From the NCBI GenBank assembly GCA_051656645.1, contig JBOGCH010000046.1, positions 1-64,000 on the forward strand: DNA of 64,000 nucleotides, written 5' to 3'. Positions 53,858 to 63,115 of the stretch are shown here, in pieces. The translations under genes and the position numbers were made by a program. The notes beneath the pieces were generated by a model that saw only the letters and a list, made by a program, of their open reading frames with translations, was not told the origin of the DNA and searched no databases. How positions within the stretch are numbered: the first letter of the stretch is position 1; each line of letters begins with the position of its first letter. This DNA comes from JBOGCH01 sp051656645. GTDB lineage: Bacteria > Bacteroidota > Bacteroidia > Bacteroidales > Marinifilaceae.

Positions 53858-54082
53858 TTACTCTCGTGGTCTTGACGTTCCACAACTACCAGAACATGAT
53901 GAAACGGGAATCGGTATCAACTCCTTAGGCTCTGACGATCCACAACTACTTCCGCAACTGCTACATCCCGTATTCATATTTCGTGGCTCTTTAGTACTAC
54001 AACTACTTCCACAACTTCCCGCAAAAGAGTTCGAAAATTGTTTCGTGCCATTCCATCCTGCCAATGCCCTTAAACCTTTCAT
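53858..54082 (-). CDS. Cysteine-rich precursor peptide of the radical SAM system
   Basis: 74 residues. A leader of about 22 residues (MKGLRALAGWNGTKQFSNSF) has no signal peptide. The core contains seven cysteines (24, 28, 40, 43, 47, 63, 67) in three islands: SCGSSCS, GCSSCGSSCGSS, and SSCSGSCGTS. They are separated by charged or Pro-rich spacers (TKEPRNMN, EPKELIPIPV). Each Cys sits in a Ser/Gly-Cys-Gly/Ser context. Such periodic cores are typical for RiPP substrates of radical SAM/SPASM enzymes. The maturase follows 64 nt downstream; the upstream gene is cut off by a terminator. No protease or transporter is next to it. Confidence 0.82.
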   Translation of the reverse strand: MKGLRALAGWNGTKQFSNSFAGSCGSSCSTKEPRNMNTGCSSCGSSCGSSEPKELIPIPVSSCSGSCGTSRPRE

Positions 54083-54221
54083 ACTTTCATATATTAAGTT
54101 AGTATTATTAAAAACGCTAACCTTCTGATTAGCATAAATAGTACGAAAAAGTAGTGTAGAAAATTGTTTCTCTGCCTATAATTATTGTGAACTTGAATTA
54201 ATGTTTGTGGGGCTGTAAAAA

Positions 54222-54259
54222 AAAGCAGGAATAACTTTATATAAAGTTATTCCTGCTTT
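54222..54259 (-). terminator. Terminator of the HdeD-like gene
   Basis: Two 19-nt arms (54222-54240 and 54241-54259) are perfect reverse complements, followed on the minus strand by eight T. It insulates the precursor peptide gene from the upstream gene. Confidence 0.9.
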
Positions 54260-54278
54260 GGGATGTATCGCTTAAGAA

Positions 54279-54953
54279 TTAATCAATCTCTTCGTAATCG
54301 GCATCCTCGATGTCGTCCTTACCGTTATGCTCTTTATTATTGATATTACCTGGTTCTGCATTATGTTTTTGAAAACGATGCATACGTATTTGATTTATTG
54401 AATCGGTAATTCCATAGAAAATAAGGGTAGCACCAAATAAAATAAACAAACCTTCTACTGTTTTAAATGGATTAATTATTATAACCACTCCCGATAGCAT
54501 AATCAATACCGGAAAAAGATAATTTACAGGAGCTACATGCCCCAATTGTTTGGCTGCCCCAAGCATAACAAATTGTCCCAAGGCTGCAATTATCAATATT
54601 ATTCCAAGTAAAAACATCACTATTTTTACAAACACAGGAGCAAAAATAATTAATATTAAACCTAAAATCATTGTTCCAATTCCGTTAACGGAAGCCAAGC
54701 TATTGGCATAAGGACTGTTTCTCCAGTTGGTAGAATCGCCTGTTTTTGCCATCTCCCGTTTAATTTTATCACGCATACGAATAGATATGCTAAAGGAAAT
54801 TAATCCTATTATAAAGATTACAGCTCCAATAAATATTATCATGTAATCGGCTGTTTCATTGGGCCAAATTATTAATACTATACCCAATATAATTGAAAGA
54901 ATTGAGCGGTATATGGAGCTTTTCCTATTTCCTGATGAGTAAACTATTCTCAT
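54279..54953 (-). CDS. HdeD-family (DUF308) membrane protein
   Basis: 224 residues from the ATG at 54953 (an upstream in-frame ATG at 55013 would add 20 polar residues and is less likely). Six hydrophobic helices come in three pairs, with repeats such as SILSIILGIVLIIWPNET, IFIIGLISF, GTMILGLILIIFAP, and LSGVVIIINPFKTVEGLFILFG, matching HdeD/DUF308. A hydrophilic acidic tail (DDIEDADYEEID) follows. HdeD is tied to acid stress in E. coli; the function here is unknown. It is a single-gene unit ending at a strong terminator. Confidence 0.85.
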   Translation of the reverse strand: MRIVYSSGNRKSSIYRSILSIILGIVLIIWPNETADYMIIFIGAVIFIIGLISFSISIRMRDKIKREMAKTGDSTNWRNSPYANSLASVNGIGTMILGLILIIFAPVFVKIVMFLLGIILIIAALGQFVMLGAAKQLGHVAPVNYLFPVLIMLSGVVIIINPFKTVEGLFILFGATLIFYGITDSINQIRMHRFQKHNAEPGNINNKEHNGKDDIEDADYEEID

Positions 54954-55319
54954 AAAATGAACTTTAGTAGTGAGACTGTAATTATTTGTACTTTTAACGA
55001 GTATATAACGCAAAAAGTGGCATAAAAATAGGATAATAAATAGAATTTGACAATAATGTATGAATGTTTTATAAAAAAGTCAATTTGAATCAATGATTAC
55101 CAAGGTATTCAACATTTACGTTTATAACCGACTCATGATGTAAATGGGCTACTATTATCTACAAACTTCTCTGTTCTTTTACAACATGTAAGGTAAAAAT
55201 ATCCATTGAATACAATAGTATAAGATGCTACTTGTTTAGGAGAATTATATGATATATATTTGTGTTTAAACAGGATACATATCTTGCAACTCTTCATAAA
55301 CGAATTTAAATTAATTACT
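54954..55319. other. Divergent interval between HdeD-like and TonB-like genes
   Basis: 366 bases, AT-rich. Apart from the promoter at 55231-55262 nothing is recognised. Confidence 0.5.
55231..55262 (+). promoter_or_regulatory. Promoter of the TonB-like gene
   Basis: CTTG (55231-55234) and TATATTTG (55255-55262) are 20 nt apart, matching the -33/-7 Bacteroidota promoter with one mismatch. The predicted leader to the ATG at 55320 is about 50 nt. Confidence 0.65.
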
Positions 55320-55850
55320 ATGAAAACAAGAAAAGCAACTGTCACTACTTCTATCATCAAATCTTTACTATTTGGATTATTTATGATGACTTTAATATTA
55401 CAAGGTTATAGTATGCATCATAGAATAGATGAAGACAGATTTAAGATAACTAATGATTCCATACAATTGAAGAATAATTCTGAGAATCACAAAATGGACA
55501 AGGAAAAGAGTAAATTGTGCGATGATATTCCTAGAATATTCATTAATCCAGACGATGGACCTGTGTTTTTAGGAAAACCTGTTATTATACAAAAGTATAT
55601 CGCAGAAAACATAAGATATCCAAAGAGAGCAAAGAAATTGAAACTATCAGGAAAAGTTTTTGTATCATTTACAATCAATTCAGACGGTACTATCTCTGAT
55701 GCTAAGGTTGTTAGAGGTGTTCATAAACTTCTTGATGCTGAGGCCATTCGTATTATTTCTACAATGCCTAAATGGAGGCCTGGAAAAGTTAATGGTAAAC
55801 CCACAACTATAAGCTATACTTTACCAGTGAATTTTAAACTTCCTGAGTAA
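55320..55850 (+). CDS. TonB-like protein (TonB C-terminal domain)
   Basis: 176 residues from the ATG at 55320, which fits the promoter position; an earlier in-frame ATG at 55260 overlaps the -7 box and is rejected. One N-terminal hydrophobic segment (SLLFGLFMMTLILQGYS), a polar linker of about 55 residues, and a TonB C-terminal domain (about 95-176): IRYPKRAKKLKLSGKVFVSFTI, DGTISDAKVVRGVHKLLDAEAIRIISTMPKWRPGKVNGKP. The linker is short and lacks the long Pro-rich spacer of true TonB, so energising an outer-membrane transporter is uncertain. ExbB/ExbD are not nearby. Confidence 0.82.
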   Translation: MKTRKATVTTSIIKSLLFGLFMMTLILQGYSMHHRIDEDRFKITNDSIQLKNNSENHKMDKEKSKLCDDIPRIFINPDDGPVFLGKPVIIQKYIAENIRYPKRAKKLKLSGKVFVSFTINSDGTISDAKVVRGVHKLLDAEAIRIISTMPKWRPGKVNGKPTTISYTLPVNFKLPE

Positions 55851-55998
55851 GTTTTTTAATGTTGTACTTTAGCTATTATTACGAAGATGCAGTAATAAAT
55901 AAAATAAGTATGTTGCTTAAAGAAGGATATGTTTTAGTTTATTTTTATATTTTTACATAAAAGTAAATCATAAAATAGACCATAAAAAACGTACGCCT

Positions 55999-56715
55999 AT
56001 GAGAAAAATTGTTATAATCTTATTGATCAGCCTATTCTCCATTCCAATAAATGCACAAACGGAGAATGCTTTGAGAAAAGAACAATTAAATACAATGAAA
56101 ATCCAAATAGAAACGATTGACAAGGATATCGATTCTTTGGAGTTGTGTTTAAATCATTTGGAAATGCAACTATTAATCAACCTTGCAAAGGAACAGGACA
56201 TTTCCATATCTGTTTTCGCTATCAAATCTATCAACTTCAATAAGCTATTCACTACAGTACCCGCCATAAAAGAACAGCGTAATCAATTTATTGATGCTGA
56301 CAATAGTGTAACAAACTACTGTCGTCAGGATACTAGTTTTCAACAAGCTGACAACAGGCAACGCAACCTAAGAATTAGTGCCGAAGAACGAAGTGAAGCC
56401 AACAAAGAGTGTAGAAGTATCTTTCAAACTATGGTTGAAAAAGACCCTCAACTTAAGGAATTAAATGATATTCGCAATCAAATGTTAGCTCAACAGAATG
56501 CTCTTATTATGGAGTATCTTCTACAAAAGTCTAAGGATGAGAATAAACCCTTTACTGAAATAGAATTACTATCGAGAGATTACTATGCTGTTATTAGAAA
56601 TGATAGCGAGATTAAAAAGGTTAGACGTAGTATTGAAGACATAAGATCTATTAGACAAAGGCTGAATTCGAAGTATACAAAACTAAAATACAACTTAGAC
56701 AATGATTTCTATTGA
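55999..56715 (+). CDS. Exported coiled-coil protein of unknown function
   Basis: 238 residues. A signal peptide (IVIILLISLFSIPINAQ) is followed by an almost entirely helical, charged protein with heptad-like stretches (about 22-65 and 195-235). No known domain is recognised. It is 148 nt after the TonB-like gene and ends at a terminator. It may be a periplasmic structural or adaptor protein; nothing more can be said. Confidence 0.6.
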   Translation: MRKIVIILLISLFSIPINAQTENALRKEQLNTMKIQIETIDKDIDSLELCLNHLEMQLLINLAKEQDISISVFAIKSINFNKLFTTVPAIKEQRNQFIDADNSVTNYCRQDTSFQQADNRQRNLRISAEERSEANKECRSIFQTMVEKDPQLKELNDIRNQMLAQQNALIMEYLLQKSKDENKPFTEIELLSRDYYAVIRNDSEIKKVRRSIEDIRSIRQRLNSKYTKLKYNLDNDFY

Positions 56716-56729
56716 TAGGAGTTTTATTG

Positions 56730-56776
56730 AAAATGAATAATGGGAATGCCTGTCAGGCATTCCCATTATTCATTTT
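56730..56776. terminator. Bidirectional terminator
   Basis: A long stem (56730-56752 with 56754-56776, 23 nt each) between two convergent genes; both sides are A/T-rich. Confidence 0.88.
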
Positions 56777-56854
56777 ATCAAAAATAGAGATTACTTTACG
56801 CTTGCCATAGTTTATTTTACTATCCCAAACATTAATAACCTAAATTATTCACCA

Positions 56855-59095
56855 CTAATCAAACAGCTCATAAAATAGCTTCTTTGTGGTTTCAACAACA
56901 TCTGCCTGCGCTGTAGACGGATATAGATTTCGTTGCAGTGTCCAAGGCTCTTCAATCGCATAATAGTCAATAGAACCCGTTTTAAATATATTTTGTTCAT
57001 CAGCTGGAGTTACTGGCTTATTCTCCTTTTGAGAGTTAGCTTTTAAAATATCTAACTTATTTATATTGGCTATATTATAGTCAATATAGGTTTTCCAACG
57101 TGTATAATAGAAGTCTTTTAACAATCCACTCCATTCACGGTGCGCATAGTCATGGAGTCCGCCATTGTTCGCTGCATGTCTGTCTCCCCAAGTTGTTATT
57201 TGCACGCGTGCGTTCCACTCAAGCAGCTTCGCAGCAGCATCATTCTTCGCAATTTTTTTAGCTTGTTCAATCCATGAGCCAACCATAAATTCAGGTCGAG
57301 TAGAAAGTAATTTATCCTGCGCTAATAAAGCTGTCAAAAAATCATTAGCTGCCTCTTCGTATCGTTTTACATCGCGTGTTTTTAACGCAGACCCCATTTG
57401 CTGGTAACGTAAACGTCCCTCTTCGGCTATTGCTTGGCGTACAACATCTACGAGGTCATACTCGAAATTATTATTTCCTTTATAATTATCTGCAACTGAA
57501 AGCATCAATCGTGCTGCTTCTATTACGTCATAGGCACTGTAATACTGCTCACACCAGGCCCAAGAAGATGCATTAAAACCGTTTTCATGCGGACGCATAC
57601 AGAATACAGACTCATTGGTTCCTTGCTGCACACTTTGAGGCGAACAATTGTATATTGAGTTTGCTAACATATTCCATGCTTGCTCAAGTTTTGCATCATG
57701 TTTACCATATCTGGCAAATACATATTGTTTTAACCATTCTTCTTTTGTGAACGATTTATTGCGCCATGGTAATTCAGTAAGGAGCTCATACATTACCGTA
57801 TTATTCTCACTTCCTTCATAGGTTAATCCTATGCCTTTAAGCGTGGTTGAAGCTTTTTCATGGCTAGCAGCTGAATAGAAACTATTAATTACGTGCTGCA
57901 TCTTTCCATGCAATCCAACATTTCCTCCAAAATTAAGTAACATACAGTACAACCAATCATGCTTACCGTATCCCTCTTTTCTGTACCAAGTTGATTTTGG
58001 GTCGCCCCACTGAGGACGAGCTTCACTTGCAAGATCTAAAACAATCAAATCGCCCTTAGAAAGATTATCAATCATCTGCGCACGAGGATTAGCTTGCCAA
58101 GCTTGGATCACCCATTTGGCCTGCGGATTGCAACGTTTCATTGCAGCCATAAAAGCTTTACCTGCCTCATCAAGATTTACCCCAGCAGTACTCCCTCCTT
58201 CATGGAAAGGATCAATTGCATAATACTTTGCTTTACCAAAGAGTTTTGTCATTTCTGAGTAGTAAAGATCTGCTATCTCGGCAAAACGCTCATCAGAGGG
58301 CTGTAAAAAAGCAGGACGACGGTATCCGCACCATTTTCCAGGATCGGTTACGTCAAGGTTAAGCTTTTCCTTGGCATTGTTTGGAACCATGCCGGCATAC
58401 CCGGCAAAAACAGGTTCAATACCTAGCTGGCGCATACGCTTCACAATTTTCTGTTGTAATTCGGCCTGTTGTTGATACCAACTATCCGGATTAGGTCCAC
58501 CCCAGCCCTCCAAGTTGTTCATTAACCACCAAGCTTGGAATCCAGGTCCCGCAATAAAATCATCGACCTCCGCACGCGAATAACCCAGTTTTTCCAATAC
58601 ATTTTTCCATACTGTTTCTGTACCAGTCAAGGCCAAAGGAGTGGTTATACCATGTAGTGCCATCCAATCAATCTCTTTCTCCCAACGTTCCCAATCCCAA
58701 AAAGCCATAGTGTATGAAAAAGTACAATAGTTAAAGTTGTAACGTTCTGAATACGACGTTTCATGACGCTCTTTTTGTTTAACAGGAGGTAGAACTGAAG
58801 GCAACTCAGCTTGCATGCCATTCCAACCTAGCATTATTCCTGCATGATATTTTAAATACCAATGGATTCCCGATGTAATTGCAGACAAGGTATTACCTCT
58901 TACCACAACCTTATTACCGGATTGGTCCAGCTCAAAGAATTCCTTCTCCGTATTTTTCTTTTGTAATTCAATTTTAAATTTCTTCGAAGCACCTTTATCA
59001 ATGCGTTCCAATAAATCTTCCACAGCGCCAGCAAAAGCGAATTGATTTATGAAACACATGATAATTGCCGTAATTATTACCGCTCTTTTTGTCAT
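56855..59095 (-). CDS. Alpha-N-acetylglucosaminidase (GH89)
   Basis: 746 residues from the ATG at 59095, where a signal peptide begins; a further upstream ATG at 59137 overlaps the predicted -7 box and is rejected. GH89 signatures: YNFNYCTFSYTMAFWDWERWEKEIDWMALHGIT, MNNLEGWGGPNP, AIDPFHEGGST and LTYEGSENN; likely catalytic glutamates are Glu299 and Glu427. It removes terminal alpha-linked N-acetylglucosamine, as found on heparan or gastric mucin glycans. It lies downstream of a GH31 gene on the same strand but has its own promoter. Confidence 0.92.
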   Translation of the reverse strand: MTKRAVIITAIIMCFINQFAFAGAVEDLLERIDKGASKKFKIELQKKNTEKEFFELDQSGNKVVVRGNTLSAITSGIHWYLKYHAGIMLGWNGMQAELPSVLPPVKQKERHETSYSERYNFNYCTFSYTMAFWDWERWEKEIDWMALHGITTPLALTGTETVWKNVLEKLGYSRAEVDDFIAGPGFQAWWLMNNLEGWGGPNPDSWYQQQAELQQKIVKRMRQLGIEPVFAGYAGMVPNNAKEKLNLDVTDPGKWCGYRRPAFLQPSDERFAEIADLYYSEMTKLFGKAKYYAIDPFHEGGSTAGVNLDEAGKAFMAAMKRCNPQAKWVIQAWQANPRAQMIDNLSKGDLIVLDLASEARPQWGDPKSTWYRKEGYGKHDWLYCMLLNFGGNVGLHGKMQHVINSFYSAASHEKASTTLKGIGLTYEGSENNTVMYELLTELPWRNKSFTKEEWLKQYVFARYGKHDAKLEQAWNMLANSIYNCSPQSVQQGTNESVFCMRPHENGFNASSWAWCEQYYSAYDVIEAARLMLSVADNYKGNNNFEYDLVDVVRQAIAEEGRLRYQQMGSALKTRDVKRYEEAANDFLTALLAQDKLLSTRPEFMVGSWIEQAKKIAKNDAAAKLLEWNARVQITTWGDRHAANNGGLHDYAHREWSGLLKDFYYTRWKTYIDYNIANINKLDILKANSQKENKPVTPADEQNIFKTGSIDYYAIEEPWTLQRNLYPSTAQADVVETTKKLFYELFD

Positions 59096-59135
59096 AGTGA
59101 TTTCATTTTTTAGTGTTATTATTTCCGTACCTCTC

Positions 59136-59166
59136 AAAATTAAATAGATATATACATTAATACAAG
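59136..59166 (-). promoter_or_regulatory. Promoter of the GH89 gene
   Basis: On the minus strand CTTG (plus 59163-59166) and TAATTTTG (plus 59136-59143) are 19 nt apart. This matches the -33/-7 pair with one mismatch and places the start site just upstream of the ATG at 59095. Confidence 0.65.
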
Positions 59167-59195
59167 TATTTTAATAATAAAAATTAAAAACAAAA

Positions 59196-59230
59196 AAATG
59201 CCCTCAGAGAATAAATCTCTGAGGGCATTT
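59196..59230 (-). terminator. Terminator of the GH31 gene
   Basis: A 15-bp perfect stem (59196-59210 with 59216-59230) followed on the minus strand by TTTTTG. Confidence 0.9.
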
Positions 59231-59248
59231 ATATACTGTGGCTATGTA

Positions 59249-62200
59249 TTATTGATTTACAACACCAAGTCCTTTACTGATTATCATTCCATCAATGGCT
59301 TTCAAATCAAACTTAACGTTTTTCTTAGCCTTAAACTTAATCACAAACAAATCACTGTTTCCTTCAAGCGTTTCTTGCTCTCCTACATTTACAAATGTAG
59401 GGTAAAGTGATTTCTCTCTGCTTGTATGTAAACGGTCATAAGTTAAGTTCTCCATTTGTTTCATACCAAGAACCTCTGTACCTACGTACTCATAGTTTTG
59501 TTGGTTGTATGGAAGTGCAAAGCTCAATGCGTTAACACCTTTAAAGCCTGTTCCTTTCACTTTTATCTCAATAACTTCGCCAGCTTGATAGTTTGTCTTA
59601 GCTGTGTGAAGAGTAAATTTACCTTCTGGTTTCTCTCCAGCTTTTGCATTAACTCCACCATCTAAACGTGTAGCAAGTACTGAAATATCGTAAGCATCAA
59701 TCAAATCGTTTTTATTAATATCACCATTACTGATGTATCCTTCAAAATCCGAATCTCCGCGACGTAAACCAGTGTAGTTCATGTATGAAGTAAGGTCGTT
59801 ACGGTCAAGTAAGCGGTCATTATTAATATCTCCAGGGATATAGCTTTCAGTTCCAGGTACTTTAAAGATATACATTTCTTGTCCTGATCCAAAACCACCA
59901 ACAGCTTTACGAATAGCTAATTTTACGAAACGAGCTGTAGGATTACCTTCAAATGTAAACACCTTCATCTCTCCGTCGCTAGCCCAAGTAAATGGCGCAA
60001 CCTCAGTCCATGTTTCACGGTCCATACTATGGAATACAGTACCTTCAACTAAAACTCCGTTACCTCCGTTTTCGCGTGGTAAATAGTGGAATTTATCTAA
60101 TTGGTTCACTGTTCCTAAATCCATAACCATGTCAAATGGTAACGAGTTTACACCCCATTTAGTATGCCATCCACTAGCCTCATCAAAGTCAAACAATTTA
60201 CCAATACCTGAACCTCCTTGATTTTCACAAGTCGTTTCTGCTTTTATTCCTTGAATTGCAAACTCTAATGGATTAGATTTTGTTGTTGCAGTAAATGTTG
60301 CCCAATCCGAAGCTCCATCTTTATTTACCGAACGGATTTTAAATGTATAAGGAGTTTCTGCTTTTAAGTCAATGAATAAAAGCTCAGTTCCTGTAATTGT
60401 TGAATAAAGCATGCTATCGAACTCAATTTCATAGAAATCGGCATTAGCTACTTTAGTCCAAGTTGGTTTTAATGTGTAAGCTTCAGTGTTTTCCTCTGTA
60501 ATTTGCGCTGTAGGTGCATTTAATGAACCTGTTTTCGCAACTTGCTTATCCGCCGTATCAAACTGATATCCTTGTATATTCAATACCACAGGAGCAGCTG
60601 TTACATCTGCTTTAGCCACCTTAACAAGGATTTGAGGATTTTTAGTTATTACTTCTTTCTCAAACTCGCTTCCTGGTGTAGCATAACGATTCATATTAGG
60701 TGTTGCATCGTAGAAGAATACATTTTCGCCTTTCGCAAACTCATCAGCCGATGTCACTTCCTGAAGTTTTACTTTCTTTCCACCCACCTTTGCAATCACT
60801 GCTTTAGGTTTAGCTGTTGCATTTACACGGAATTCTGTAGCTTTTTCTTTAACAAAACCTTTATATGCACCTTCAGTTGGATTAACAGTAATAGTTACAT
60901 TATTTTTAGCATCAAGATTACTTTCAATTAATGTAGTAACACCTTGTCCTAAACGGTAAGCTTCAGTTAAACCATCATCATCATATTCTGTAAATGAACT
61001 TTGTCCATAAGGATAAACTTCATAAATACGAAAGGCTTGGTCAATTTCCGCTACGTTATTGTTTGGATTTGCCATTGGGATAATTGCTCCACGTTTTACA
61101 AATACAGGTAATTTCCATAATGGAGTTACATAGTTATTTATTATACGGTTTCCAGCAAATACATCACCATTGAAATAATCTACCCATTCGCCTTCTGGTA
61201 AATAAATACCATCACGGATATCATTTCCTTTATCGTCCACTTGTGTCTCTTGATAAATAGGAGCTACTAAGAAATTAGGACCAAATAAGAATTGATACTG
61301 TGTAGATTTTCCTAATGTATATGTATTTGGATACTCTAGGAACATTGCTCGTACCATTGGTAATCCATCTACTGATTCTTTTGCAAGTGAGTAAGTATAT
61401 GGCATAATCTCACTCTTCATTTTCAAGTACCAACGATTGATAGACGTTGCAGGCTCTCCCAATGCATGTGGGTATTTCTCGTTTGCACCCCAACCGTCCA
61501 TATTCAATTCCATTGGTGTAAATGTTTTCCATTGGAAGTCACGAGTATTTACTACCATATTCTTCCCACCAAAGATTCCGTCCATATCTGAACTAATATT
61601 TGGTTGTCCAGAAAGTCCTGATCCAATATATGTTGGAATGTGGAAACGGATATATTCCCATACTCCACCCGACTGGTCTCCACTCCAAATTCCAGCATAG
61701 CGTTGAGTACCTGCCCAACCGTCAAGCGAAATAATAAATGGACGGCAATTTTCACCGTAGTAAGTCATAATTTGAGCAGCATCGGCAATCCCGTTAAGTC
61801 CAAATGAATATCCGGCCCCTACCCATGCTACGTCAGTTTTTAATACACGTACACCAGCATCGCGTACCTCTTTTACAAGGTCTCTTTGTAACAATGCACT
61901 AATCTCTGGTTTTGGGTGCAAATCACTTTGTGTCCATAAACCAATTTCAACACCATTTTTCTGTGCATAATCAGTTAATGACTTCAGATTGGCAATATTA
62001 CCATCAAGTGTTTCCGTCTGTCCGTATCCGGCACCATAACCATCATTAGGTAATAACCATCCCAATGGCATATCATGTGCTTTATATCTGTCTATAACAG
62101 CTCGAGCAGAGAATTGATAGTTACCTTTTTCGCCATTTAGACTTTCTCTTACTCCGCCATTTTCTTTTTGGCTTTCTTTATAGCGTTTTCCATCCTCGTA

Positions 62201-63115
62201 AGGAATACCTTTTTCATCCTCTACCCAATAGTCACGGTTATAAGCATTAAGGTGACCTTGATAGAATCCAAATTTAGGTAATAATACAGGATTACCTGTC
62301 AATTGATAGAAGTCATTTAACAAAGGCACAGCACCATCATTTACCATTAAAAACAAGTCTAAATAATCGTCCTCGTGATGTAATGAAACCACTCCAGGTT
62401 CTACAGCACCAAAGTCATATTTTCCCTTTTTGAAGGTATGCCACATTACTCCATAGCCATTTGTTGACCAATAGTAAGGAGTAGGTGACGCTACACCACC
62501 GTCTGTCCAGCTATTTTGATTTTCAATAGCAATTGCTTTCCCTTTATGTGAAAAACGCCCATTCTGTACGCCACCACCATAGAAATACTCATTAGGTTGC
62601 TCTCTGAATGTTAACGTTACTTTTTTCTTTTCGAATTTAGCAGGCTCAATCTCTTCTACAACGACTGTGTTGTTTTCAAGATTAATTACCTTCATTAAAC
62701 CCGTATTTTTATCTAATTCTACGCGAATTTTCGGTGTAGCAATAGTCACAGTTTTACCTGCATCACTAACATTTAAACCGGTTAAATCCTTACGCGGATT
62801 CTTTACCAATATCTCAGCTTCCGGTTTTGCTTCCGGATCACGGATAATTCCTCCGTTATTGTCTTGAAATAAACGTACAATATTGTCTCCGTAGAAATCA
62901 AATGTTAAACGTCTGTTTTCAGACAGAATAACCTCTACGGTAGTAGGATTAATTAATTTTGCACCTAAAATAGCCTGACTCTGCTGAGTCATAACGGCTA
63001 GCGGCTTGTTTCCCTGTGCCGCATACGTTGGCATAGTCGGGAAAAGCATAGGGCAAACCATTGCTGCAACCAAAACCGTTTTCTTTGGCGTCAGATTAAG
63101 ATTTCTTCTTTTCAT
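59249..63115 (-). CDS. GH31 glycosidase with FN3, CBM32-like, dockerin-like and cohesin-like modules
   Basis: 1288 residues. Signal peptide (about 1-33), N-terminal GH31 beta-sandwich (to about 270), TIM barrel (about 275-600) with likely nucleophile Asp428 in LKTDVAW and acid/base Asp480 in WSGDQSGG, C-terminal GH31 sandwiches (to about 830), fibronectin III (about 865-950), F5/8 discoidin/CBM32-like domain (about 955-1088), a dockerin-like pair of calcium repeats (GDINNDRLLDRNDL at 1096, GDINKNDLIDAYDI at 1131), and a cohesin-like sandwich (about 1165-1288). The nucleophile context differs from classical alpha-glucosidases (WxDMNE) and recalls GH31 subgroups active on alpha-GalNAc. Which sugar it cleaves is not proven. 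It pairs with GH89 downstream. Confidence 0.85.
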   Translation of the reverse strand: MKRRNLNLTPKKTVLVAAMVCPMLFPTMPTYAAQGNKPLAVMTQQSQAILGAKLINPTTVEVILSENRRLTFDFYGDNIVRLFQDNNGGIIRDPEAKPEAEILVKNPRKDLTGLNVSDAGKTVTIATPKIRVELDKNTGLMKVINLENNTVVVEEIEPAKFEKKKVTLTFREQPNEYFYGGGVQNGRFSHKGKAIAIENQNSWTDGGVASPTPYYWSTNGYGVMWHTFKKGKYDFGAVEPGVVSLHHEDDYLDLFLMVNDGAVPLLNDFYQLTGNPVLLPKFGFYQGHLNAYNRDYWVEDEKGIPYEDGKRYKESQKENGGVRESLNGEKGNYQFSARAVIDRYKAHDMPLGWLLPNDGYGAGYGQTETLDGNIANLKSLTDYAQKNGVEIGLWTQSDLHPKPEISALLQRDLVKEVRDAGVRVLKTDVAWVGAGYSFGLNGIADAAQIMTYYGENCRPFIISLDGWAGTQRYAGIWSGDQSGGVWEYIRFHIPTYIGSGLSGQPNISSDMDGIFGGKNMVVNTRDFQWKTFTPMELNMDGWGANEKYPHALGEPATSINRWYLKMKSEIMPYTYSLAKESVDGLPMVRAMFLEYPNTYTLGKSTQYQFLFGPNFLVAPIYQETQVDDKGNDIRDGIYLPEGEWVDYFNGDVFAGNRIINNYVTPLWKLPVFVKRGAIIPMANPNNNVAEIDQAFRIYEVYPYGQSSFTEYDDDGLTEAYRLGQGVTTLIESNLDAKNNVTITVNPTEGAYKGFVKEKATEFRVNATAKPKAVIAKVGGKKVKLQEVTSADEFAKGENVFFYDATPNMNRYATPGSEFEKEVITKNPQILVKVAKADVTAAPVVLNIQGYQFDTADKQVAKTGSLNAPTAQITEENTEAYTLKPTWTKVANADFYEIEFDSMLYSTITGTELLFIDLKAETPYTFKIRSVNKDGASDWATFTATTKSNPLEFAIQGIKAETTCENQGGSGIGKLFDFDEASGWHTKWGVNSLPFDMVMDLGTVNQLDKFHYLPRENGGNGVLVEGTVFHSMDRETWTEVAPFTWASDGEMKVFTFEGNPTARFVKLAIRKAVGGFGSGQEMYIFKVPGTESYIPGDINNDRLLDRNDLTSYMNYTGLRRGDSDFEGYISNGDINKNDLIDAYDISVLATRLDGGVNAKAGEKPEGKFTLHTAKTNYQAGEVIEIKVKGTGFKGVNALSFALPYNQQNYEYVGTEVLGMKQMENLTYDRLHTSREKSLYPTFVNVGEQETLEGNSDLFVIKFKAKKNVKFDLKAIDGMIISKGLGVVNQ

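Noticed and set aside
54222..54259. Loop-less palindrome as a protein-binding operator for the peptide gene
   Set aside because: Followed by eight T on the minus strand right after the HdeD-like stop codon, so a terminator explains it.
60542..60931. 129-codon Cys/Tyr/Phe-rich frame antisense to the GH31 gene
   Set aside because: Composition is what antisense of an AT-rich Lys/Glu-rich gene gives; no promoter or domain.
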